A DNA stretch of 64,000 nucleotides. Origin: Oxalobacteraceae bacterium AB_14. Its GTDB lineage: Bacteria > Pseudomonadota > Gammaproteobacteria > Burkholderiales > Burkholderiaceae_D. Numbering within the stretch: position 1 is the first letter of the stretch; the number at the start of each line of letters is the position of its first letter. A program made the translations under genes and the position numbers. Location of the stretch: positions 2,934,664-2,998,663 of the forward strand of contig KB906724.1 of NCBI GenBank assembly GCA_000381565.1, written 5' to 3'. The notes under the pieces were generated by a model. That model was not told the DNA's origin, searched no databases, and saw only the letters and a list, made by a program, of their open reading frames with translations. This document shows positions 57,575 through 64,000 of the stretch, in pieces.

Positions 57575-57733
57575 GGATGCGGGCTCCTGGAAAAGTTGAC
57601 TTTATCGGAATGAGTTTGGTCTGCCCGCACAAAGACCGTCAATGCATTTCGATGCTGCACCGCAGCAGTCGTCCGCTGCGGTAGAATCGCAAGCTCACGC
57701 CCTGCGGGGCCTTACTGCGAAACGGGAACTGCT

Positions 57734-59200
57734 ATTACTGCCTCTAAACTGCCGCTGGACAATTCCTTCGCGTCCCTGCCGCCCGCTTTTTACACCCGCC
57801 TGATGCCGACGCCGCTGCCGGCGCCTTATCTGGTGGCCGTCAGCGCGCCGGCCGCCGCGCTGGTCGGGCTGACGCCTGGGCAGGTCGCCGACAGCCTCGA
57901 CGTCCTGGCTGGCAATACCGCGCCCGAGCGCGCGCTGCCGCTGGCGGCCGTGTATTCCGGCCACCAGTTCGGCGTCTGGGCCGGCCAGCTGGGCGACGGC
58001 CGCGCCATGTTGTTCGGCGACGTCGCCACCAGCGACGGGCCGATGGAACTGCAATGGAAAGGCGCCGGCCTGACGCCCTACTCGCGCATGGGCGACGGCC
58101 GCGCCGTGCTGCGCTCCTCGATCCGCGAATTCCTGTGCTCGGAAGCGATGCACGGCCTGGGCATCCCGACCTCGCGCGCGCTGTCGGTGGCCGGTTCGGA
58201 CCAGGGCGTGATACGCGAAACCGTGGAAACCTCGGCCGTGGTGGTGCGCATGGCGCCCACTTTCGTACGCTTCGGTTCGTTCGAGCACTGGTTCTACCGC
58301 AACAAGAACGACGAGCTCAAGCAGCTGGCCGACTACGTCATCGAGCGCTTTTATCCGGAGTTGCGCGCGGAAGCCCATCCTTACAAGGCGTTCCTGGCCG
58401 AGGTGACGCGCCGCACCGCGCATATGATCGCCCACTGGCAAGCGGTCGGCTTCATGCACGGGGTAATGAACACCGACAACATGTCCATCCTCGGCCTGAC
58501 GCTGGACTACGGCCCGTTCGGCTTCATGGAAGCCTTCGATTCCGGCCATATCTGCAACCACACCGACCAGCAGGGCCGCTATTCCTACGCCAACCAGCCG
58601 CAGGTGGGCCACTGGAATTGCTACGCACTGGGCCAGGCGCTGCTGCCGCTGATCGGCGACGTCGACGAAACCCAGGCTGCGCTGGACGTCTATCAGCCTG
58701 AATTCGCCGCCAAGATGGACGAGCTGCTGCACGCCAAGCTGGGCTTGACCTTGCTGGGTGAGCACACTGAAGCCGGTCGCACGCTATTTGACGCCATGTT
58801 CGCGCTGATGCAAGCCAACAGCGTCGATTTCACCCTCTTCTTCCGCCGCTTGAGCGGTTTGAGGTCGGCCGACGCCGGCGGCGACGAACCGCTGCGCGAC
58901 CTGTTCGTCGACCGCCCCGCTTTCGACGCCTGGGCGGCGCAGTACCGCGCCCGCCTGCAAGCCGAGGCCAGCGACGACGCTGCGCGCAAGCTTGCGATGG
59001 ATCGGGTCAACCCCAAATACGTGCTGCGTAACTACCTGGCGCAAGTTGCCATTGAAAAAGCACAAAATAAGGACTTTACTGAAGTGGAGCGCTTGCTGTC
59101 AGTTTTGCAGCGCCCATACGACGAACAGCCTGAGCATGATCAATACGCCGCCCTGCCCCCTGACTGGGCCAGCCATCTTGAAGTAAGCTGTTCTTCTTAA
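57734..59200 (+). CDS. selO: SelO/YdiU protein adenylyltransferase
   Basis: This kinase-fold enzyme transfers AMP to protein Ser, Thr or Tyr. SelO cues are [37 protein letters not shown], and [19 protein letters not shown] with the active-site Asn and Asp. The first in-frame ATG is at 57803, yet the frame upstream already reads [18 protein letters not shown], which belongs to the family start. The best fitting start codon is ATT at 57734, preceded by GGGAACT, giving 488 residues. A -10-like TAGAAT is at 57682. The Sec residue seen in some members is absent: the end reads EVSCSS. Confidence 0.85.
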   Translation: MTASKLPLDNSFASLPPAFYTRLMPTPLPAPYLVAVSAPAAALVGLTPGQVADSLDVLAGNTAPERALPLAAVYSGHQFGVWAGQLGDGRAMLFGDVATSDGPMELQWKGAGLTPYSRMGDGRAVLRSSIREFLCSEAMHGLGIPTSRALSVAGSDQGVIRETVETSAVVVRMAPTFVRFGSFEHWFYRNKNDELKQLADYVIERFYPELRAEAHPYKAFLAEVTRRTAHMIAHWQAVGFMHGVMNTDNMSILGLTLDYGPFGFMEAFDSGHICNHTDQQGRYSYANQPQVGHWNCYALGQALLPLIGDVDETQAALDVYQPEFAAKMDELLHAKLGLTLLGEHTEAGRTLFDAMFALMQANSVDFTLFFRRLSGLRSADAGGDEPLRDLFVDRPAFDAWAAQYRARLQAEASDDAARKLAMDRVNPKYVLRNYLAQVAIEKAQNKDFTEVERLLSVLQRPYDEQPEHDQYAALPPDWASHLEVSCSS

Positions 59201-59214
59201 GCGAGTACTAAGCC

Positions 59215-59610
59215 ATGAGCAATAAAGTGACGAAATCCGACGCCGAATGGCGCGCCATGCTGGACCCTATGGAATACCAAGTCACGCGGCATGCCGCCAC
59301 CGAGCGCGCCTTTACCGGCAAGTTCTGGGATCACCACGAGCACGGCATCTACACCTGCGTTTGCTGCGATACGCCGCTGTTCCGCTCGGACGCCAAATTC
59401 GATTCCGGCTGCGGCTGGCCGAGCTACTTTGAAGCGCTCGATCCCGCCAATGTCATTGAAAAAACCGACCGCACCCATGGTATGCTGCGCACCGAAATCA
59501 TTTGCGCGGTGTGCGACGCCCATCTGGGCCATGTGTTCCCGGACGGCCCGCCTCCAACCGGATTGCGTTATTGCATCAATTCGGCCTCGCTGCGCTTCGA
59601 CCCACAATAA
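59215..59610 (+). CDS. msrB: Methionine-R-sulfoxide reductase B
   Basis: This 131-residue cytoplasmic repair enzyme has zinc cysteines 48/51 (CVCC) and 97/100 (CAVC), and the catalytic Cys120 in [10 protein letters not shown]. It has [11 protein letters not shown], typical of the family. It reduces the R-sulfoxide of methionine with thioredoxin. It lies 14 bp after selO; pairing of selO with redox repair is common and fits the proposed role of SelO in oxidative stress. yciB follows after 13 bp. Confidence 0.93.
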   Translation: MSNKVTKSDAEWRAMLDPMEYQVTRHAATERAFTGKFWDHHEHGIYTCVCCDTPLFRSDAKFDSGCGWPSYFEALDPANVIEKTDRTHGMLRTEIICAVCDAHLGHVFPDGPPPTGLRYCINSASLRFDPQ

Positions 59611-59623
59611 CGTTTGAGACACC

Positions 59624-60253
59624 ATGAAATTTCTGTTCGACCTGATCCCGGTGCTGCTGTTCTTCGCTTCCTACAAGCTGGCGGGATGGAACGCCGACGC
59701 GTCCCAGCACTTCATCAACACCTATCTGAGCGGCATCGTCTCCGGCGGCACGGTGACGCCGGACCAGGCGCCGATCGTGATCGCCACGCTGATCGGCATT
59801 CTGGCGACGATGGCGCAGATTGCCTACATCAAGCTGCGCGGCCGCAAGGTCGACTTCCTGCTGTGGTTCTCGCTGACCATGTTTGTATTCTTCGGCGGCC
59901 TGACCATTTACCTGCACGATGAAGATTTCATCAAATGGAAACTGAGCATCGTCTATTGGTTCTTTGCCTCCGGCCTGCTGATAAGCGAATTCGTCTTTAA
60001 AAAGAATCTGATGCGCAAGTCGATGGAGGAAATTATCCAATTGCCGGACCTGATCTGGAGCCGCCTGAACCTGGCCTGGATCAGCTTCTTTGTCGCAATG
60101 GGCTTCCTGAACTGGTATCTCGCCTTTGTCTTGTTTAAGGGCGACACCAGTTCGTGGGTCAACTTTAAAGCCTTCGGCTCGACCGCGATCATGTTCGTGT
60201 TTATCATCGGCCAGACCATCTATCTGTCGCGCCACATGAAGGACGAAGCATGA
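59624..60253 (+). CDS. yciB: Inner-membrane septation protein YciB
   Basis: This 209-residue protein has five to six membrane helices and begins MKFLFDLIPVLLFFASYKL, the family start. WISFFVAMGFLNWYLAFV is typical later. YciB (IspA/IspZ) is needed for normal septation and envelope integrity. The last 4 bp overlap the bolA start, as is usual in betaproteobacteria. Confidence 0.92.
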   Translation: MKFLFDLIPVLLFFASYKLAGWNADASQHFINTYLSGIVSGGTVTPDQAPIVIATLIGILATMAQIAYIKLRGRKVDFLLWFSLTMFVFFGGLTIYLHDEDFIKWKLSIVYWFFASGLLISEFVFKKNLMRKSMEEIIQLPDLIWSRLNLAWISFFVAMGFLNWYLAFVLFKGDTSSWVNFKAFGSTAIMFVFIIGQTIYLSRHMKDEA

Positions 60254-60522
60254 GCGATACCCGCATGGAGCGCATGCGCAGCCGCCTCCAGGCCGCCCTG
60301 GCGCCGCTGGAACTGACGCTGGACGACGACTCGGCGCTGCACGCCGGCCATGCCGGCGCCGCCTCGGGCGGGGGCCATTACAACGTTCGAATTGTTTCGT
60401 TACAATTCGAAGGGCTCAAACTCGTCACAAGACATCGACTCGTGTATGATTCCGTGCACGATATGATGCATAAAGAAATTCATGCATTGGCCATTACCGC
60501 ATTGGCTCCGTCCGAAGTATGA
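60250..60522 (+). CDS. bolA: BolA-family protein
   Basis: This 90-residue protein has the BolA fold, with HAGHAGAASGGGHYNVRIVS and the conserved C-terminal helix VHDMMHKEIHALAITAL. BolA proteins bind monothiol glutaredoxin through shared Fe-S clusters and affect envelope genes. It is coupled to yciB. 60523-60644 carries only the promoter region of the next gene. Confidence 0.92.
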   Translation: MSDTRMERMRSRLQAALAPLELTLDDDSALHAGHAGAASGGGHYNVRIVSLQFEGLKLVTRHRLVYDSVHDMMHKEIHALAITALAPSEV

Positions 60523-60644
60523 TGTAGCGCTTGGTCTGGGAACGGTCGCTATCGGTTTCAAAATAATTGAACACAAAGACTGATAGCCGATCCAACTCCT
60601 GCCCAGGCAATTTCGCTAAAACTTTCCCCTTACAGGAATTAATA

Positions 60645-61424
60645 ATGACTTTCAAGCCAGCCAGTTTGCTGATTGCACTTCTCGCCGTTGCCGCCGTACC
60701 TGCTTTCGCACAAAACGTTGCCGTAGTTAATGGCAAAGCCATCCCAACCTCGCGCGTGGACGCCGTGGTCAAGCAAGTGGTCGCCCAAGGCCAGCAGCCT
60801 GATTCGCCGCAGCTGCGCGAACTGATCAAGAAAGACCTGATCGGCCGCGAAGTGATGATGCAGGAAGCGGAAAAACAAGGCTTCGGTAAAGATGCAGCGG
60901 TCAAGACGCAAATCGAAAACGCCCGCCAGGCCATCATCGTCAACGCGCTGGTCGGCGACTACATGAAGAAGCACCCGGTTTCGGACGCCGACATCAAGGC
61001 TGAATACGACCGCTTCGTGGCACAGAACGGCGACAAGGAATACCACGTACGCCATATCTTGATGGCTACCGAAGCCGAAGCGAACGACGTGATCGCCAAG
61101 ATCAAAGGCGGCGCAAAATTCGAAGAACTGGCAAAAGCATCGAAAGACACCGGTTCCGCAGCTAACGGCGGCGATCTGGATTGGGCAGTACCGTCGTCCT
61201 TCCCACCGGCATTCTCGGCCGCTTTCGTTGGCCTGCAAAAAGGCCAGGTCACCGAGAAGCCAGTTCAAACCCCGAACGGCTTCCATGTGATCAAAGTTGA
61301 CGACATCCGTCCAGCCAAGCTGCCTACCCTGGAAGAAGTGAAGCCGCGAGTTGCGGAAGCGCTGGCCCAGAAAAAACTGCAAGCCTACCAGGAAGAACTG
61401 GTCAAGAAAGCAAAAGTGCAGTAA
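60645..61424 (+). CDS. Periplasmic parvulin peptidyl-prolyl isomerase, copy 1
   Basis: This 259-residue protein has a signal peptide ending near PAFAQ (about residue 20). It has a SurA/PpiD-like N-terminal helical chaperone part (21-125) and a parvulin domain (about 130-225), with YHVRHILMATEAEA, GGDLDWAV and NGFHVIKVDDIR. It helps fold outer-membrane proteins. The neighbouring gene at 61528 is a clear paralog. A terminator follows at 61440. Confidence 0.9.
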   Translation: MTFKPASLLIALLAVAAVPAFAQNVAVVNGKAIPTSRVDAVVKQVVAQGQQPDSPQLRELIKKDLIGREVMMQEAEKQGFGKDAAVKTQIENARQAIIVNALVGDYMKKHPVSDADIKAEYDRFVAQNGDKEYHVRHILMATEAEANDVIAKIKGGAKFEELAKASKDTGSAANGGDLDWAVPSSFPPAFSAAFVGLQKGQVTEKPVQTPNGFHVIKVDDIRPAKLPTLEEVKPRVAEALAQKKLQAYQEELVKKAKVQ

Positions 61425-61439
61425 TGTTATAAATGAAGG

Positions 61440-61464
61440 CGGCGCCCTGCGGGGCGCCGTTTTT
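61440..61464 (+). terminator. Terminator between the two parvulin genes
   Basis: CGGCGCCC and GGGCGCCG pair around TGCG and are followed by five T residues. The two parvulin genes are therefore at least partly separate transcription units. Confidence 0.85.
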
Positions 61465-61527
61465 AATTTTGCGTTGATACAATGCACCGCCCGAGTGCGA
61501 TTTCTAGTTTCTTTATAGGATTTAATA

Positions 61528-62304
61528 ATGATGTTGAAGCCAGCCCACCTGTTGTTAGCACTGATCGCTGCTGTTGCAGCACCGGCATACGCGCAAAACG
61601 TCGCGACCGTGAATGGCAAGGCTATTCCGGCCGCCAAAGTAGATCAAATGGTCAAGCAAGTGGTCTCGCAAGGCCAGCAGCCTGACAGCCCGCAGCTGCG
61701 CGAAATGGTCAAGAAGGAACTGATTGGCCGCGAAGTAATGCTCCAGGAAGCGGATAAACAGGGTTTCGGCACCAAGGCTGAAGTCAAGGCGGCAATTGAA
61801 AACGCCCGTCAAAGCATTATCATCAATGCGATGCTGGCCGATTACGTTAAAAAGAATCCAGTTAAAGACACCGAAATCAAAGCCGAGTACGACAAGTACA
61901 AAGCCGCAATGGGCGAGAAAGAATACCACTCGCGTCATATCCTGGTAGCGACCGAACAGGAAGCCAAGGATATTATCGCCAAGCTGAAGGCCGGCGGTAA
62001 ATTCGAGGAATTGGCTAAGGTATCGAAAGATGGTTCGGCTAATAACGGCGGCGATCTGGGCTGGATGGCTCCAGGTAAGCTGGTCAAGCCTTTCGCCGAT
62101 GCGATGATTGCGCTGAAAAACGGCGAGATTACCCAGACTCCGGTTAAAACCGAGTTCGGCTACCACGTCATCAAACTGGAGGAATCGCGCGCCACCAAAC
62201 TGCCGGCGCTGGAAGAAGTGAAAGGCCAGGTAGCAGAGGCGCTGCAGCAGCGTAAAATCGCCGCCTTCCGCGACGAGCTGACCAAGAAAGCCAAGATCCA
62301 GTAA
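61528..62304 (+). CDS. Periplasmic parvulin peptidyl-prolyl isomerase, copy 2
   Basis: This 258-residue paralog of the preceding gene has a signal peptide ending near PAYAQ. Long stretches match copy 1, for example QGQQPDSPQLRE and LIGREVM near residues 50-75. The parvulin domain (about 130-225) has YHSRHILVATEQEA, GGDLGWMAPGKLV and FGYHVIKLEESR. The two copies differ most in the prolyl-isomerase loop (DTGSAANGGDLDWAVPSS in copy 1), where copy 2 is one residue shorter. Two stem-loops follow the stop. Confidence 0.9.
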   Translation: MMLKPAHLLLALIAAVAAPAYAQNVATVNGKAIPAAKVDQMVKQVVSQGQQPDSPQLREMVKKELIGREVMLQEADKQGFGTKAEVKAAIENARQSIIINAMLADYVKKNPVKDTEIKAEYDKYKAAMGEKEYHSRHILVATEQEAKDIIAKLKAGGKFEELAKVSKDGSANNGGDLGWMAPGKLVKPFADAMIALKNGEITQTPVKTEFGYHVIKLEESRATKLPALEEVKGQVAEALQQRKIAAFRDELTKKAKIQ

Positions 62305-62322
62305 GCCGGTTTTCGGCTTGTT

Positions 62323-62352
62323 AAAAAGCGCCTCCATCGAGGCGCTTTTTTT
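62323..62352 (+). terminator. Terminator after parvulin copy 2
   Basis: AAAAAGCGCCTC and GAGGCGCTTTTT pair around CATC, with a T run to 62352. A smaller AAGCCG/CGGCTT hairpin lies just before at 62303-62319. Confidence 0.9.
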
Positions 62353-62451
62353 ATTGCCGGTGCGCCGCGCATGAAAGCCAATATCTGGCAGGAACACGCC
62401 AAGTTCCGGCTCGATTGCGGGGCTGGCAGAGAAATCAACTATACTTGCCAC

Positions 62452-63141
62452 ATGAATCCCGAATTCCGCAACAGCCTCGACAGCGCCCTCGCTACCGCCG
62501 CCACGCCACAACGCGGCGCCGCAATGCGGGCCTATATGCGCAACCAATTTGATTTCCTCGGGGTGGGAACTCCACAGCGACGGCTGGCAGCGAAGCATCT
62601 GTTGATGCAATTGAAAGGCAGTGGAGCCGATAATCTCCTCCTATATGCCTTCGAATTATGGGCATTACCGCAAAGGGAATATCAGTATGTGGCGATCGAC
62701 CTGCTCGCCATGCACTACAAGGAATTGGACCTTGCCTACATTCCCAGACTGCTCGAATTGGCACAACGTAAATCATGGTGGGATACGGTTGATGCGCTGG
62801 CTTCAGTGATAAGCGATGTATTGCGCTATCGCCACGACGGCATGGACCAGGCCGTAAAGCACGAGAATATGTGGGTACGCCGGATCGCCTTGTTGCACCA
62901 ATTGGGATGGCGCGACAAGGTTGATACAGACCGGCTTTTCAACTACGCCCTCTCGCTTGCGCACGAGAAGGAGTTCTTCATACAAAAGGCCATAGGCTGG
63001 GCATTGCGGGATTATGCGCGGCACGCTCCGGAAGCAATACGGGCATTCACCCTCAATGCAAAGCAACGTCTTCCGGCGCTAAGTTATCGCGAAGCCAGCA
63101 AGCATCTGTCGGCGATAGAGGGTGTAAATAATTTTGTGTAA
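62452..63141 (+). CDS. AlkD-like DNA alkylation repair protein, 3' end cut by an IS
   Basis: This 229-residue HEAT-like-repeat DNA glycosylase removes alkylated bases. The active-site region is [10 protein letters not shown], with the catalytic Asp at about residue 114 and Trp110; [10 protein letters not shown] supplies the second conserved Trp. [17 protein letters not shown] fits the family start, so ATG 62452 is chosen (TATACT is 6 bp upstream, so the mRNA may be nearly leaderless). After [13 protein letters not shown] the family would continue about ten more residues. Here the sequence runs into the IS256 end, which supplies the last residues (VNNFV) and the stop. Confidence 0.82.
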   Translation: MNPEFRNSLDSALATAATPQRGAAMRAYMRNQFDFLGVGTPQRRLAAKHLLMQLKGSGADNLLLYAFELWALPQREYQYVAIDLLAMHYKELDLAYIPRLLELAQRKSWWDTVDALASVISDVLRYRHDGMDQAVKHENMWVRRIALLHQLGWRDKVDTDRLFNYALSLAHEKEFFIQKAIGWALRDYARHAPEAIRAFTLNAKQRLPALSYREASKHLSAIEGVNNFV

Positions 63142-64000
63142 ACGGTCATTTGGCAGGACACTGCCGCCATCAAGGAGAAATAATGACCGTTGTAAAGCGT
63201 AACAAGCGGGCCAAGCCCGATCCAGAACTGCTCAAACTGGCCGACAGCCTGCTGGCCAACTACCAGAAGCCCGAGGACCTGATCGGTGAAAACGGCTTGC
63301 TCAAGCAGCTCACCAAGATGCTGGTGGAGCGCGCCCTGGAGGTAGAGATGACCGACCACCTGGGCCACAATAAGAGCGGCGAGGTGACCAACGGGACCGC
63401 CAATACCCGCAACGGCCATAGTACCAAAACCCTCAAGGGCGATTTCGGCGCGCTGCCGCTGGATGTTCCCCGCGACCGCCAAGGGACGTTCGAGCCGCAG
63501 ATCGTCGTCAAGCACCAGACCCGCTGGACCGGCTTCGATGACAAAATCATCTCGCTCTACGCGCGCGGCCTGAGCGTGCGGGAGATTCAAGGCCATCTGG
63601 AGGAGATGTATGGCACCGAGGTGTCACCCACCCTCATCTCCAACGTCACGGACGCCGTCAGCGAGGATGTGAAGCTCTGGCAGGCCCGCCCGCTCGACGC
63701 CGTGTACCCGATCCTGTATCTCGACTGCATCCATGTCAAGGTGCGCGACAACGGCGCGGTGCGCACCAAGGCGGTCTACCTGGCCATCGGCGTCAACATG
63801 GAGGGCCACAAGGAGGTGCTGGGCCTGTGGATCTCCCAAACCGAGGGTGCCAAGTTCTGGTTGCAGGTCGTGACCGAACTCAAAAATCGCGGCGTGCAGG
63901 ACATCTTCATCGCCTGTGTCGACGGTTTGAAAGGCTTCCCTGAAGCCATCGAGGCAGTCTACCCACAGACCACCGTTCAACTATGCATCGTCCACATGGT
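63119..64000 (+). mobile_element. IS256-family insertion sequence, left part
   Basis: The left end begins around 63119 with GGGTGTAAATAATTTTGTGT, an end of the IS256 type, and a transposase starts 64 bp inside. The right end lies outside the window, so the target duplication cannot be checked. The insertion interrupts the last codons of the alkD-like gene. Confidence 0.8.
63183..64000 (+). CDS. IS256-family transposase, incomplete at the window edge
   Basis: 272 codons are visible and the frame remains open at 64000. The family start is seen in [20 protein letters not shown], followed by [13 protein letters not shown] and [11 protein letters not shown]. The first catalytic Asp is in [10 protein letters not shown] and the second in [13 protein letters not shown]; the Glu lies beyond the window. 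GGAG lies 9 bp before the ATG. No frameshift is seen, so the element is probably recent. Confidence 0.93.
   Translation, partial: MTVVKRNKRAKPDPELLKLADSLLANYQKPEDLIGENGLLKQLTKMLVERALEVEMTDHLGHNKSGEVTNGTANTRNGHSTKTLKGDFGALPLDVPRDRQGTFEPQIVVKHQTRWTGFDDKIISLYARGLSVREIQGHLEEMYGTEVSPTLISNVTDAVSEDVKLWQARPLDAVYPILYLDCIHVKVRDNGAVRTKAVYLAIGVNMEGHKEVLGLWISQTEGAKFWLQVVTELKNRGVQDIFIACVDGLKGFPEAIEAVYPQTTVQLCIVHM

Noticed and set aside
54506..57613. Open frame of about 1,035 codons across the MFS and acyl-CoA synthetase genes
   Set aside because: It runs in another frame over two well-supported genes on opposite strands and gives a low-complexity Arg/Gly/Ala product.

Overview
The window looks like chromosomal DNA of a high-GC betaproteobacterium of the Oxalobacteraceae type (Massilia, Duganella or Janthinobacterium-like). 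The evidence is the gene complement: PEP-CTERM proteins, a large TonB receptor next to a NagX-like acyltransferase, a KaiC-type ATPase, many sensor proteins, beta-oxidation genes, and the conserved mltG-tmk-holB-pilZ-tatD order. This placement is inferred from protein families, since no rRNA gene is present. I recognised no tRNA gene and no CRISPR array.

Layout. 1-350 is a non-coding region with a symmetrical array of CTAA/TTAG motifs bounded by 14-bp inverted repeats. 351-10,832 holds a RAMA-like protein, a repeat-built DUF2799 lipoprotein, a two-component system divergent from a TonB receptor, a remnant plus an intact NagX-like acyltransferase, a PEP-CTERM protein, a sterol-desaturase-family enzyme and a small barrel protein. 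10,833-25,502 is mostly housekeeping: a stand-alone EF-G, phospholipase A, a PRMT-like methyltransferase, an ankyrin protein, TatD, a MetX-like hydrolase, pilZ-holB-tmk-mltG, ygfZ, DUF4936, NRDE and a cysteine-rich four-helix protein. 25,514-25,842 is a deletion scar that keeps only the 3' ends of a lysR gene and a tartrate/isopropylmalate-dehydrogenase-like gene.

25,839-31,358 is a signalling cluster on the minus strand: a double-domain KaiC ATPase, a hybrid histidine kinase, a GGDEF-EAL protein, and two small paralogous proteins of unknown function. This is the best candidate here for an undescribed system. 31,465-33,579 holds an FxDxF/PEP-CTERM protein, a BON protein and a Crp/Fnr regulator. 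33,593-44,179 is a fatty-acid degradation region: a six-gene operon (thiolase, acyl-CoA dehydrogenase, Dabb protein, two SDRs, an MDR reductase), an MHS transporter and a FadB-like enzyme. The thiolase and FadB-like promoters share an identical 8-bp site at identical spacing from their -10 boxes.

44,302-45,715 is an intact IS4-family element with 18-bp inverted repeats and a perfect 10-bp target duplication. 45,982-50,530 is a chemosensory module (soluble double-PAS receptor, CheR, CheD, triple-CheW protein) with no CheA or CheB. The rest holds DUF4197, asparaginase, a porin, a MarR-MFS efflux operon with a clear operator, an acyl-CoA synthetase, SelO (probably with an ATT start), msrB-yciB-bolA, two tandem parvulins, and an alkD-like gene whose 3' end is cut by an IS256-family element that runs off the window.
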